The notes beneath the pieces are model-generated. The model saw nothing but the letters and a program-made list of their open reading frames with translations, was not told the DNA's origin and ran no database searches. 64,000 nucleotides of DNA from DASVEG01 sp035540495 (GTDB lineage: Bacteria; Actinomycetota; Acidimicrobiia; Acidimicrobiales; CADCTF01). Position 1 is the stretch's first letter. Each line of letters opens with the position of its first letter. The stretch spans positions 11,756 through 75,755 of the forward strand of contig DATLGL010000045.1 in NCBI GenBank assembly GCA_035540495.1. Direction: 5' to 3'. A program made the position numbers and the translations under genes. Positions 39,701 to 47,771 of this stretch are shown here, one piece after another.

Positions 39701-40005
39701 GCCGCCTCGCGCTGGAACCCGCCGAAGAGCACGTGACCGGTGACCGAACCGGAGAACACGTACAACGGCTCTCCGGGTGTGCTGAAGGTCGCGCCCGGCA
39801 CCTGCGTCGTGATCAACGTCCCGGCCGCGATCGCGTCGAAGTCCTCGAACGTGTGGGGCCCGATGGCCGCCCGGAACGCCGCCTCGTCGTGCGTCAGGCC
39901 GCCACCGTGGTCAGCCCCCGACGGCGAGGCCGCCACGAACTGCACTGAAACCACCAACAGCGCAAGCGTCAGCAGCACGCTGACGGCGCGTCGGAACCTC
40001 GCCAT
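33772..40005 (-). CDS. Giant secreted multidomain protein: TolB-like propeller, PLRSV repeats, C25-like cysteine peptidase
   Basis: 2077 residues. Signal peptide VSVLLTLALLVVSVQFVAAS; a lectin-like domain (about 40-200); a TolB-type beta-propeller (about 205-475; FSPDGSKIVFASDRDG repeated); two long tracts of the pentapeptide PLRSV (about 518-635 and 675-730); a DUF11-like domain (about 800-910); a PPC-type domain (about 935-1085) that itself holds more PLRSV units; and a domain like peptidase C25/gingipain (about 1100-1530), with VNAHYDHSR near 1377 and FTMGCHAGLN near 1415 as likely catalytic His and Cys. Ig-like and PTKF-type domains end the chain. No sorting motif is seen. The ATG at 40005 follows GGGAG. 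The composition is unlike any protein whose function I know. Confidence 0.85.
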   Translation of the reverse strand: MARFRRAVSVLLTLALLVVSVQFVAASPSGADHGGGLTHDEAAFRAAIGPHTFEDFDAIAAGTLITTQVPGATFSTPGEPLYVFSGSVTGHVLFGGFQREAAGLPQVFEAKFGAPVSAVGFSLAAQDPASSAATLQIAYSDGSSASFSVSDNDGNENTPQYLGHIAPSGKRISGFKLSSGIEHGSGLAEEVAIDNLAFATAAASGELVAYVGTDPENGDDDIFVTDVVSGTTRNLTEDHPGHDSDPEFSPDGSKIVFASDRDGGMDLFVMRADGSDVTNITNSPFTYDADPAWSPDGTQIAFARDYGIDEDNAYGFDIHVMPATGGTPRQVSFATTFLGGGFPQWSPDGTRVVYRTDRLGAEEIFESTIGSPGGDVVERNLTNTPDVVDTTPSFSPDGSAIVYSRDGDLWTMDPDGGSQQPLLEQEGDDLFPKWSPDGDRILFDSGGDIHVLTLATGAVASITNNGSNNRAADWGGVADARSLSLTVSSASTLPGASFVDPDDIPVTALPLSVQSDVADTPLRSVDIAASPLRSVPLRSVPLRSVPLRSVPLRSVLLSDIPLRSVSTSWEAILESTPLRSVPLQNITLEEVLALTPVPGGLQSLTLADIDLGSTPLRSVSMVSLAMGSTPLRSVDVVPDDGLTGFESWCAVITGLGYSCTTLGLTAESPILAVDLAGIPLRSVPLRSVPLRSVPLRSVDVAALPLRSVPLRSVPLRSVPIGTIPLRSVSPVPAVVECGTPAIDCASLTATLADAERADAIRADATLGTLFDSVAPDDLPGSLLELLQGLVNRADYAWESLPVERIGVHDYAGPSAPTLTYTATFTASRTGSGTARVRLPRGFRYVAGSTSEATGISGEPTGSGASVEWTIEPVAEGQVVTWTFRARPSLSLVGGATSSLRVDLGVAPVTAVGQAPVSVNEDFESGGNDMPSGAAAISPNTLVISHIASAGDVDYFKLPVPPKGTRIQVRLGNDSDDADFDVALLTDAASTPLRSVPLRSVPLRSVPVADTGVSYHAADEFVSAETLDDIPNTEIGSTPLRSVSQNRDGADELIDTTSDLNPATSSHYLIQVTAFNAGSSPAPYVLYVKQYAPPTPPACAPRPSVTYAAPAPATIPPTTKTLILTSPSRLVDRFGSNALEASDVDRLAQLPGVDGLVYAIEAAPGGAAALSDWDAHPCDPERANAVASSIGNIITAVRAAAPGLENIVIAGSDDIVPMARIADYTQLSNESDYTGSTLSSSRLGNPIAAALATQNILSDDPYGDLDPIPWLDHFLYVPELAVGRLVETPADMAAQIAQFEVANGVLDPQTALTTGYDFLEDGANAVNTALARRLPNGLRTLINHEWSRQALVDELFPTDPISGPKESPDIASVNAHYDHSRSLPAVGDRDRDETDLFTVADLRPHALPKRILFTMGCHAGLNIPDGYGAEVSEDWAQSYLGSDQKAAVYFANTGFGYGDTEAVALSERLMELFAERLDGSVTVGRAALLAKQAYFGSLGAYGPYDEKAMQEATFYGLPMYRIGAASAPTPAPATVTPATGPVPSVPSVAVNLDLSDSGDFAERTRGSTAHYVVAGGELTVAGTPRTPTTGESQVTQYRPIVPKTSVEVTSAANGLLAKGFLVTDLESRDAQTTPAVARPVVDLAANEGAPPAGDVAFPASISNVSTYLGANGPEQRLVLMPGQVFRDAGDAAGTAVQRLFTKIGGQVTYGAAGASDDNKQPFLTAVTATISGGQVSFGVNVTDASAIAQVVVMYRDVAASATSWQRLDLSDPDSNGRYEGAGAITGERVEYFVQAVDAAGNVGLTTNKGRYYTATLQLVTTPASPDGDNGYFKSPVEVGIVGQDGAEYTIAVDGGLPQHYRSPVRITADGPHTVTAASSTGLRGRLDLRIDRTPPAVRIDSVPLVSGGAATCSAFDATSGLFDSCKVTTSQSAAGTVVTATARDRAGNAASATVTYQAPALRLEGFFEPVNNLPTVNKAKRGSSVPTKFRVYDADGAKIIDPALLAVRVTTGVCTGQTQADTIETYTSAPAGSIRWDAAANHFVYVYKTEKTANVCRRVAVVAAATGVELKAFLILTT
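36880..38455 (-). repeat. PLRSV pentapeptide coding repeats (22 units, 15 bp each)
   Basis: Units occur in runs of five (38341-38420), four and three (37860-37980) and three (36995-37045), and as single copies, usually entered by TPLRSV or IPLRSV. Neighbouring 15-bp units use different synonymous codons, so selection acts on the peptide. Confidence 0.85.
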
Positions 40006-40054
40006 GTCACTCTCCCGCCCTGCGCTCCCTCCGAGCGCCTGACCTCGACGGTAC

Positions 40055-40070
40055 TAGTCCGAACGGACTA
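40055..40070. promoter_or_regulatory. Palindromic operator candidate between divergent giant genes
   Basis: TAGTCCG-AA-CGGACTA, a perfect 7-bp inverted repeat, in the 131-nt space between the 2077-aa gene and the cyclase gene. It is placed to control either or both. Confidence 0.5.
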
Positions 40071-40099
40071 CCGCTAGATGGTCAACACGAGGAGATTGG

Positions 40100-40105
40100 T
40101 ACGCT
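40100..40105 (+). promoter_or_regulatory. -10 element of the cyclase gene
   Basis: TACGCT. It would give a leader of about 25 nt containing GGTGGGGGG (40118-40126), an adequate Shine-Dalgarno for the GTG at 40137. Confidence 0.4.
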
Positions 40106-40136
40106 TTTGCGAAGACGGTGGGGGGTGCAGGCCGGC

Positions 40137-43100
40137 GTGAACAGCCAGCCGACGGCAGGGTTCACTGCCAACGTGGGCTACGGACTCGACGAGTACGTGC
40201 CGCGCCTGGTGCGCGACGGGTGGTGCGACGCGCGCTATCGCTCCGTCGAGGGCACGTTGGTGTTCGCCGACATCTCCGGGTTCACGAATCTCTCGGAACG
40301 GCTCGCCCGCTCGGGGCGCGCTGGAGCGGAAGAGCTCGTCACCGCGATCTCGTCGGTGTTCACGCCGCTGATCGATGACATCGTCGCTGTGGGCGGCGAC
40401 GTCTTGAAGTTCGGCGGTGATGCGTTGCTCTTCCTCGTCACCGGCGAGGAGCATGCCGCACGAGCGGTCTCGGCGGCCGTGGCGATGCGGGCGACGCTGC
40501 GGCGCGTCGGAGTCATCTCCACCGGGACCGGCACGGTGCGGCTGCGGATGTCGGTGGGCGTGCACAGCGGGACGTTCGAATGCCTCCTCGTCGGGCGCGA
40601 CCACGAGGAGCTCGTCATCGTGGGCCCTGCAGCATCGACGACCGTTCTGATGGAGTCGACGGCAGATGCGGGCGAGATCCTCGTCAGCGCCGACACCGCG
40701 TCGCAGATCCCGACGGCCTGCATCGGCGCAGCGAAGGGTCAGGGATGGTTGGTGAAGCGGCGGCCCCACCGCGTGCCAGATGTCGGCCGATCGACGGCCG
40801 CCGCCGCGTCCGAGATCTTCGTGCCGATCGCGTTGCGGGGCAGGCTGGCCGCGATCGTCGCCGAGTCGGAGCACCGATACGTCACCGTCGCCTTCCTGCA
40901 CTTCGGCGGCGTCGACGAGCTGCTCGCCAGAGCGGGGCTGGCCGAGACCCATCGCCGAATCAACGAGCTCGCCGCGACGGTCGTCGAGATCTGCGAGCAG
41001 CTCGACGTCACCATCATCTGCACGGACATCGCCGATGACGGTGGCAAGTTCATGCTCGCCTGCGGCGCACCCGACGCCGTCGACGACGCCGAAGGGCGCA
41101 TGCTGCGCGCCTGCCGAGGGATCCTCGATCGCGACCACGGGCTCCCCGTGCGCATCGGTGTGAACCGTGGGCCGGTCTACGCCGGCGCCGTGGGCTCGCC
41201 TCGACGGTTCACCTACTCCACGATGGGCGACGCAGTGAACCTGGCGGCTCGCGTGATGGGCAAGGCTCGCCCCGGCCAGGTGCTGGCGACGGCTTCCGTC
41301 GTCGACAACTGCGGCCGGCGGTTCGACCTCGCGCCGCTCGAGCCCTTCATGGTCAAGGGCAAGAGCCAGCCTGTGCGTGCCTACGCGGTCGGGCGCGTCC
41401 GGCACGGCCAGAGCACGTTGAGGCCCGGCGCGGCCGAGTTCATCGGCCGGACGTCGGAACTCGCTCTCCTCCGCGACCGGGCGACAGCCGCGGCGAGCGG
41501 CCGCGGGGCGGCGGTCGAGATCGTCGCCGACACCGGTATGGGGAAGTCGCAGCTGGTCGCAGAGGCGACCGCCACATGGGTGCACCGAAGGATCGAGGTC
41601 GCGTGCGAGCAATACGACTCCGCGACGCCGTACTTCGCGACGCGGCAGCTTCTCCGCGCAGCGCTCGGCATCGACGACGTCGCCGATCGCGCAGCGGCAG
41701 GGCGCGCGCTGGAACGGGCCGTCAGCGAAGCAGTTCCCGCGCTCGCACGCTGGACGCCGCTGATCGCGATCGCCATCGACGCCGAGGTCGACATGACCGA
41801 AGACGTAGCGCAGCTCGCTGCGCAGTTCCGGCGGGCTCGTCTTGCCGAGCTGACGGTGGAACTGCTCGACGCGGTGGTTCGCGAACCGCTCCTCCTCGTC
41901 GTCGAGGACGGCTTCTGGATGGACGACGCGTCCGCCGAGGTGATCGCCGCGGTGGTGCGGGCCGCGGCGGCGCGGGCGTGGCTGGTCCTCGTCACGACCC
42001 GCCCCAACCAGAGCAGTGGGATGAGCCGGCTCGACGGCGTTGCCATCAGCATCGAGCTCGGTCCCCTGCGGCGCGATGACGCCGCCGAGATCTTTCGGTC
42101 GGTGGTGGGCCGGTGGCCATCGCCCCACGTCCTCGACGAGCTCGTCGCACGCGCAGGCGGCAACCCGTTGTTCACCGTCGAGCTCGCATCCGTGATCGGG
42201 CGCGACGGCCTCGACGCCGTGCCGCCCTCGATCGAGGGACTGGTGAGCGCGCACCTCGACCGCCTCGACGTCGAAGACCGTCGTTGCCTCAGGTACGCGT
42301 CGGTCGCGGGCACGACGACTTCGCTCGATCTGCTCGAGCGCGCCATCGGCGACCTCGTGCCGTCCCTCGCCGATGCTCACCAGCTCGAGCGCCTCCGGGA
42401 GTTCGTCGAGGTCGGGGACGATGGCGTGTTCACCTTCCGACACGACCTCTACCGGCGGGTCGCGTACGAAGCGCTTCCGTTCCGCCGCCGCCGCGAGCTC
42501 CACGGCCGGATCGCTGATGCGATCGTCGCGGAGCATGGTGACGAGCCGGATGTCCTGCCGCTGCTGTCGATGCATTACCGCGAAGCGCAACGCCTCCCCG
42601 AGACGTGGCGATACTCCGTGCTCGCCGGCGCTCGAGCGACCGAGCAGTACGCGCCGGTGGAGGCTGCGCGGTTCTACGAACGCGCGCTGCACGTTGCGCC
42701 GAAGCTCGGCGTCCCGGCCGAGGAGGTGTGCACAGTCGCGCAGGCGCTCGGCGACGCTCACCGGCTCGCGGCGCAGTACGACCAGGCGACTCGCGCGTAC
42801 AAGGAGGCGCGGCGCAGCGCCGGTGACGTCATCGCCACCGCGGAGGTCATGTTGCGGGAGGGTGTCGTTCGCGAGCGGATGGGCCGGTACAAAGCAGCCG
42901 TGCGTTGGTATCTGCGAGCGCTGCGCACACTGCCCAGCGGCCCTGAATCGCGGGTGCGTTCCCTCGAAGCGCAACTGAGCGTGGAACTCGCGGCAGCGCG
43001 GTACCGGCAGGGCCGACTCCAGGAGTGCATCGACGCGTGCTTGTCGTCGATCGCCGCGGCGGAAGGCGCGAACGACCGTGACGCGCTAGCGCACGCCTAC

Positions 43101-43613
43101 TACCTCCTCGACGCGGCGTACACCGACCTCGGTCACCCCGACAGCCGGCGGTACCGCGAGCTGGCCCTGCCGATCTATCGAGAGCTCGGTGACCTCGTCG
43201 GTGAGGCCGACGTCTTGAACAACCTCGGCATCGACGCGTACTACGAGGGCGATCTCGACGAGGCGCTCGCGTACTACGAGAAGTGTCGTGCGGTCAGAAC
43301 ACGGGCTGGAGACGTGATGGGCGCGGCGGTGGCCGCGAACAACATCGGTGAGGTGTACTCAGACGTCGGCCGTCTCGACGACGCGGCGCGTCTGTTCGAC
43401 GACGCGTTGCGGGTGTTCGAGGCGGTGGACTACCCGATCGGGATCGCCCTCGTCCGCGGGAACCTCGGGCTGCTCGCTGCTCGGGCAGGGCGAGCCGACG
43501 AGGCGCGCGCGCTCTTGGTCGAAGCCAAGGCGCGGTTCGCAGCGCTCGGAGCGACGCCCTATGTCGCAGAGATGGAAGACCGCCTCGGGCGGATCGACGA
43601 GGCGCTCGTCTGA
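40137..43613 (+). CDS. Two-domain class III nucleotidyl cyclase fused to NTPase and TPR repeats
   Basis: 1158 residues from the GTG at 40137 (alternatives 40125 and TTG 40107). Cyclase domain 1 (about 40-185): the metal Asp in VFADISGFTN and the second Asp and Lys region in GGDVLKFGGDALLF are present, but the later Asn/Arg positions are lost (IVGPAASTTVLME). Domain 2 (about 250-390): the first metal Asp is lost (VAFLHFGGVDE) but MGDAVNLAARVM keeps Asn and Arg. The two halves thus complement each other in one active site. A P-loop NTPase follows (ADTGMGKS near 466, Walker B LLLVVEDGFW near 585), then TPR repeats (about 835-1155, e.g. EADVLNNLGIDAYYEGDLDEA). The order is that of animal soluble adenylyl cyclase. 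The product, cAMP or cGMP, cannot be decided. Confidence 0.9.
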   Translation: MNSQPTAGFTANVGYGLDEYVPRLVRDGWCDARYRSVEGTLVFADISGFTNLSERLARSGRAGAEELVTAISSVFTPLIDDIVAVGGDVLKFGGDALLFLVTGEEHAARAVSAAVAMRATLRRVGVISTGTGTVRLRMSVGVHSGTFECLLVGRDHEELVIVGPAASTTVLMESTADAGEILVSADTASQIPTACIGAAKGQGWLVKRRPHRVPDVGRSTAAAASEIFVPIALRGRLAAIVAESEHRYVTVAFLHFGGVDELLARAGLAETHRRINELAATVVEICEQLDVTIICTDIADDGGKFMLACGAPDAVDDAEGRMLRACRGILDRDHGLPVRIGVNRGPVYAGAVGSPRRFTYSTMGDAVNLAARVMGKARPGQVLATASVVDNCGRRFDLAPLEPFMVKGKSQPVRAYAVGRVRHGQSTLRPGAAEFIGRTSELALLRDRATAAASGRGAAVEIVADTGMGKSQLVAEATATWVHRRIEVACEQYDSATPYFATRQLLRAALGIDDVADRAAAGRALERAVSEAVPALARWTPLIAIAIDAEVDMTEDVAQLAAQFRRARLAELTVELLDAVVREPLLLVVEDGFWMDDASAEVIAAVVRAAAARAWLVLVTTRPNQSSGMSRLDGVAISIELGPLRRDDAAEIFRSVVGRWPSPHVLDELVARAGGNPLFTVELASVIGRDGLDAVPPSIEGLVSAHLDRLDVEDRRCLRYASVAGTTTSLDLLERAIGDLVPSLADAHQLERLREFVEVGDDGVFTFRHDLYRRVAYEALPFRRRRELHGRIADAIVAEHGDEPDVLPLLSMHYREAQRLPETWRYSVLAGARATEQYAPVEAARFYERALHVAPKLGVPAEEVCTVAQALGDAHRLAAQYDQATRAYKEARRSAGDVIATAEVMLREGVVRERMGRYKAAVRWYLRALRTLPSGPESRVRSLEAQLSVELAAARYRQGRLQECIDACLSSIAAAEGANDRDALAHAYYLLDAAYTDLGHPDSRRYRELALPIYRELGDLVGEADVLNNLGIDAYYEGDLDEALAYYEKCRAVRTRAGDVMGAAVAANNIGEVYSDVGRLDDAARLFDDALRVFEAVDYPIGIALVRGNLGLLAARAGRADEARALLVEAKARFAALGATPYVAEMEDRLGRIDEALV

Positions 43614-43625
43614 AGCTCGGCGGTG

Positions 43626-43640
43626 GCCGGCGTCGCCGGC
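43626..43640. terminator. Hairpin between convergent cyclase and ABC permease genes
   Basis: GCCGGCG-T-CGCCGGC overlaps the permease stop codon and lies 12 nt after the cyclase stop; it could end transcription in both directions. Confidence 0.45.
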
Positions 43641-46117
43641 TACTCGAAACGCAACGCGGTGACCGGATCGAGACGCGCGATGCGGCGGGCGGGGGCGACC
43701 GACGCGGCACCAGCGATCACGACCACGATCGCCGCCAGTGCCGGGAGCATCCCCGTAGGCGCCGCGAACGGCACCGAGAACCCGAGCGCCTCGCTCGAGT
43801 TCGTCAACACCGCGCGCGCCAGGACCCAGCCGAGCGGGATCGACAGCACGAACGCGACCGCACCCATCGTCAACGACTCGACCAGCACCATCCGACCCAA
43901 CGCGCCGCGCTGGATGCCGACCGCCCGAAGGATGCCGATCTCGCGGGTCCGCCGCAGGATCGTCATGCCGAGCGTGTTCGCGAGCCCGAGCATGCCGACG
44001 ACCGCGGCCACCCCGATCACCGCGAGGAACGGGCGGAAGTTCTGGCGGATCTGCTCCTGGGCCAGGGCGTGCTCGGCGTCCATGGTGTTGATCCAGTAGC
44101 CGGGCCGATCGCCGACGACCTCCTCCACCTGCGCGCGCAGCGCCTCCCTCGTGACGCCCTCGGCGGCCTTGAGCTCGAAGCCGGTGACCGCCCCGGCGCC
44201 GAACCACTTCACGCCGTCGGCGAGTCCGACGATCACCCGCACCCCCGTCTCGGGTGTCGCGTAGATCCCGGCGACGGTGAAGTCGCGGAGGCCCTGCGTC
44301 GTCTGCATCGGGAGCGCGTCGCCCCGGCCGACTCCCACGCGCCGCGCATACACCTCCGGCACGATGACCGCGTTGCCTGCTTCGAGCGCTGCCCTGGCTG
44401 ACGCGTCGTCACCATCCGACCACGGGAAGCCCTGCATCCCGAAGAACGAGTCGGTCTCGATGACCGCGAGCTCGACGCTCTGCCGGTCGGCGCCGATCGA
44501 CGTCCGGCCGCTACGGAAGGCGGTCGCAACGCCGACACCGTCGAGGTCCCGCACCGCGTCGGCGACGTCGTCGGGCATCCCGTTCCAGGCGGCCATCGTG
44601 ACGTCCGCTCGGTAGCGAACCTCGAAGCCACGGTCGAGTGCCGCGAGCAGCGACCCCTGCACGCCGCCGAGCGTGAGAACGAGGGCGAGCACCACCATCA
44701 ACAGCCCGAGCGTGTACGCCGACCGTGTCCGCTCCCGCACGAGGTGGTTCACCGCTGCGTCGCCGAGACCCGGGGCGAGGCGCGACGACGCCTTTCCCAC
44801 GAGGCGGGCGATCGGCCCGAGCACGACCGGCACCAGCAGGACCGCGCCGAGCAGGAACAGGAGCGGTGCCGTTCGTACCGCGCCGCCGACACCACCGATC
44901 CGCTGGAGGACCAGCGCCGCTGCGACGAGCGCGGCGCCGACGAGCCACGCCGGCCCGAGGCGGGACGGGTCGGTGTGCCGTTCGCGCATGGCGTCGACGG
45001 GCTCGGCCTTCGCGGCCCGCCACGCAGGGAAGAAGGCTGCCGCGGGCGGGGTGAGCAACCCCACCGCTATCGCGGTGATCACGCTCCCGCTCTCGATGGT
45101 GAGGCCGGTGCGGGGGAGGTTGTAGACGACCTGCGCGAGCCGCAGCAGCACCGTTCCGACGAAGGCGCCGACGACCAGCCCGAGGGTCGTGGCGACCACG
45201 CCGAGCACCGCCGCCTCGCCGAGCACCGCCCGCACGACGTCGCGCCGGCGGGCGCCGACCGCTCGCAGCACGCCCCAGGTCCGCGTCCGCTCCGCGACCG
45301 ACGTCGACATCGTCAGATAGATGAGGAACCCGCCGACGAAGGCAGCCATCAGGCCCAGCATCCCGAACGCGCCCTGGATGAGCGCGGCGGAGTTGCGCAG
45401 CCCGTCGCCGGCGTCGACCTGGAGGCGCAACGCGTCGCCCGCCACCGCGGCGTGCTGCGCGGCCCACTCTCGCGCCGACGTCCCCGGCGCGAGCTCCACC
45501 CACATCGACTGCACGACGTCGCCCTGTCCCTGGATCCGCGACGCCGTCTCGAACGACGTCAAGCCGTTGGAGTCCGGCCAGTCACCGATGCGGACGACCG
45601 TGAGGGCGACTGGTCCGTTCCTCGTCACGAGCTCGACCGGGTCGCCGAGCGACACCCCCAACTCGCTCGCGCGCTGGCGCGAGAGCGAGATCTCGTCGGC
45701 GCCGGGCGCAGGGTCGCGTCCTTCGAAGCGACCGGCCTCACCTGGACGAGCGCGGAGAACGGTGTGGTCCGGTCCCTCGACGTGGCGATGGCCGAGCACG
45801 TTGAGTTCGGTGTCGCTGCCGGCAACCGTCGCGTTGATGAAGACGGATGCCCAGGCCTGGCTCACGCCGGGCAGGGCGCCGAGCTGGTCGAGCAACGGTG
45901 CTGGGATCGTGTTGCCGTAGCTGCCGATCGGCTCCACCCGCACGCCGGGCACCGACGCACTCCCGACGGATCGGTCGATGCCGTCGCTGATGCTCGCGTT
46001 GGTGGCGAGGACGCCGAAGAGCACGGCGACGCCGAGGGTGGCACCTATGGCCGTGAGCAGGTACCGCGCCGCGGAGCGACGGACGCTCCTGACCCCCAGT
46101 GCAGAAATGGAGCGCAT
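43640..46117 (-). CDS. ABC transporter permease, MacB/FtsX type
   Basis: 825 residues from the ATG at 46117; an ATG at 46141 would add eight residues. One N-terminal helix, a large MacB-type periplasmic domain, three helices (FGMLGLMAAFVGGFLIYL and following), a second duplicated permease half with another periplasmic domain (about 500-640), and three C-terminal helices ending LDPVTALRFE, the FtsX-family end motif. It is the single-chain, duplicated permease of the lipoprotein- or peptide-exporting or mechanotransmitting class. The ATPase is encoded divergently at 46150, only 32 nt away, so they presumably pair. Substrate unknown. Confidence 0.88.
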   Translation of the reverse strand: MRSISALGVRSVRRSAARYLLTAIGATLGVAVLFGVLATNASISDGIDRSVGSASVPGVRVEPIGSYGNTIPAPLLDQLGALPGVSQAWASVFINATVAGSDTELNVLGHRHVEGPDHTVLRARPGEAGRFEGRDPAPGADEISLSRQRASELGVSLGDPVELVTRNGPVALTVVRIGDWPDSNGLTSFETASRIQGQGDVVQSMWVELAPGTSAREWAAQHAAVAGDALRLQVDAGDGLRNSAALIQGAFGMLGLMAAFVGGFLIYLTMSTSVAERTRTWGVLRAVGARRRDVVRAVLGEAAVLGVVATTLGLVVGAFVGTVLLRLAQVVYNLPRTGLTIESGSVITAIAVGLLTPPAAAFFPAWRAAKAEPVDAMRERHTDPSRLGPAWLVGAALVAAALVLQRIGGVGGAVRTAPLLFLLGAVLLVPVVLGPIARLVGKASSRLAPGLGDAAVNHLVRERTRSAYTLGLLMVVLALVLTLGGVQGSLLAALDRGFEVRYRADVTMAAWNGMPDDVADAVRDLDGVGVATAFRSGRTSIGADRQSVELAVIETDSFFGMQGFPWSDGDDASARAALEAGNAVIVPEVYARRVGVGRGDALPMQTTQGLRDFTVAGIYATPETGVRVIVGLADGVKWFGAGAVTGFELKAAEGVTREALRAQVEEVVGDRPGYWINTMDAEHALAQEQIRQNFRPFLAVIGVAAVVGMLGLANTLGMTILRRTREIGILRAVGIQRGALGRMVLVESLTMGAVAFVLSIPLGWVLARAVLTNSSEALGFSVPFAAPTGMLPALAAIVVVIAGAASVAPARRIARLDPVTALRFE

Positions 46118-46149
46118 CGGACGGAAGCCTCGCGCGATCATTCGGTTCG

Positions 46150-46872
46150 ATGCTCGAAATTTGCGCGGTCTCGAAGAGCTATCGGACAGGCGCCAACGAG
46201 GTGACTGCGCTGCGCGACGTCGACCTGACCGTCGGCTCCGGTGAGCTCGTGGCGATCATGGGGCCGTCGGGGTGCGGCAAGTCGACGCTGCTCCACGTGA
46301 TGGGCGCGCTCGACACCCCCACCTCCGGTGACGTCGTCCTGGAAGGGCGCCGGCTCGGTGACCTCTCCGACACCGAGCGCACCACCATCCGGCGCGACGA
46401 CGTCGGTTTCGTGTTCCAGTTCTTCAACCTCGTGCCCGTCCTCACCGTCGCCGAGAACATCGCCCTGCCGGCTGTCGTCGGGCGGATGCCGGCCAAGCAG
46501 CGAGCGGAGCGGCTCGCCGAGGTGCTCGACCTGGTCGGCCTCGCCGGGCTCGCCGATCGGATGCCGAACCAGCTGTCCGGTGGTCAGCAGCAGCGGGTCG
46601 CAATCGGCCGGGCGCTGTTCAACCGCCCGTCGCTGCTGCTCGCCGACGAACCGACCGGGAACCTCGACCACGCTGCGGGCCGCGAGATCCTCGACCTGTT
46701 CTGCTCGCTGCACGCGAGCGGGCAGACCGTCGTGATCGTGACCCACGACCCCGGTGTCGCTGCGGCCGCGCAGCGCGTCGTGTTCCTCCACGACGGGCGC
46801 GTCGTCGCGGACGTGCAACCACGCAGCGCCCGGTCGCTGCTCCGCCGCCTCACGTCGCTGCAGCCGGCCTAG
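46150..46872 (+). CDS. ABC transporter ATPase, MacB/LolD type
   Basis: 240 residues from the ATG at 46150. Walker A GPSGCGKST (about 38-46), Q-loop FVFQFFNLVP, signature LSGGQQQRVAIGRAL, Walker B LLLADEPTGNLD and the switch His in VTHDP are all intact. FFNLVPVLTVAENI and the TGNLD motif place it in the MacB/LolD/FtsE group that drives FtsX-type permeases such as its divergent neighbour. It converges with the ATP-grasp gene; the two TAG stops share CTAG (46869-46872). Confidence 0.93.
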   Translation: MLEICAVSKSYRTGANEVTALRDVDLTVGSGELVAIMGPSGCGKSTLLHVMGALDTPTSGDVVLEGRRLGDLSDTERTTIRRDDVGFVFQFFNLVPVLTVAENIALPAVVGRMPAKQRAERLAEVLDLVGLAGLADRMPNQLSGGQQQRVAIGRALFNRPSLLLADEPTGNLDHAAGREILDLFCSLHASGQTVVIVTHDPGVAAAAQRVVFLHDGRVVADVQPRSARSLLRRLTSLQPA

Positions 46873-47768
46873 CTGCCGCTCCGCCGGGCGTGCTCTCGGT
46901 GGAGCCACTCATCGACCGCAGCGGCGAACGGCGCGGCTGCTTCGGGAGTGTGCTCGAAGAAGAGGAAGGGCTCGATCGCCTCGAGCTCGATCAGCAGCGG
47001 CTCGCCGCTGTCGCCGCGGACGATGTCGACGCGGGCGTACAGCGGTCGACCGAGGTGAGCCGGTATCGCACCGACCGCGTCCAGCGCGAACGCACGGAGC
47101 TCGTCGTCCAGGTCGGCCCGACCTGTGTGCTGTTCGATGGCGAGCGAGAGGTCGTCGACGGGTGCCGCGCCGGTGACGAGGATGCCCCCCTTGCGCACCG
47201 CATGCGTGGCGGCGCCGTCGACGACGTAGACACCGACCTCGCCCTGTTCGTCGACCGAACGCAGGTGGGGCTGGATCATCGCGACGCCGCCGTCGGTCGC
47301 GATCGACCCTGCGTGCGCGACGCCCTCGGCCGCTCCTCGAGTGCGCGAGTAGCTCGCGCTGTGGCGCCCGCCGCACGACACCGATGGCTTCACGACGAAG
47401 CGTTCCCATGGCACGGCAGGCACATCGTCGCCGGGCTCGACCCACAGCGTCGACACGACCGGCACGCCCACCCGCTCCAGGTCGCGCAGGTACCGCTTGT
47501 CGGTGTTCCACTCGAGCAGCGACGCGTCGTTCGTCAGCGGGAGGAGCGCCTCCACCTCTCGTGCCCAACGGATGAACTCGTCGCGCGCGTCGACGTAGTC
47601 CCACGTCGTGCGGATCAGCGCGCCGACGAACTGGTCGGGGTCGAGCAGACGACCCCACGGCACCGTGACGCCCTCGATCCCGACGTGGGCGAGCGCGCCG
47701 AGGAGGTGCTCGCCGTCGCCCCACAACTCGGCGCTGTCGCGAGCGGTGACGATGGCCAGCCGCCTCAT
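46869..47768 (-). CDS. ATP-grasp enzyme of unknown substrate
   Basis: 299 residues. The chain starts RRLAIVTARDSAELWGDGE and has the ATP-grasp elements RFVVKPSVSCGGRHSASYS (the nucleotide-binding Lys and Gly-rich loop), EVGVYVVDGAATHAVRKGG and the metal-binding LIELEAIEPFLFF near the C-terminus. It resembles RimK/glutathione-synthetase-like ligases and DcsG-type proteins that join a carboxylate to an amine or hydroxyl. No neighbour tells the substrate. It lies 3 nt after the M14 carboxypeptidase gene and may be cotranscribed with it, which would pair a peptide-bond-type ligase with a peptidase. Confidence 0.82.
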   Translation of the reverse strand: MRRLAIVTARDSAELWGDGEHLLGALAHVGIEGVTVPWGRLLDPDQFVGALIRTTWDYVDARDEFIRWAREVEALLPLTNDASLLEWNTDKRYLRDLERVGVPVVSTLWVEPGDDVPAVPWERFVVKPSVSCGGRHSASYSRTRGAAEGVAHAGSIATDGGVAMIQPHLRSVDEQGEVGVYVVDGAATHAVRKGGILVTGAAPVDDLSLAIEQHTGRADLDDELRAFALDAVGAIPAHLGRPLYARVDIVRGDSGEPLLIELEAIEPFLFFEHTPEAAAPFAAAVDEWLHREHARRSGS

Positions 47769-47771
47769 CGA

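Noticed and set aside
40074..42974. 966-codon minus-strand open frame opposite the cyclase gene
   Set aside because: The plus strand encodes clear cyclase, NTPase and TPR motifs; the antisense product is compositionally biased and motif-free.
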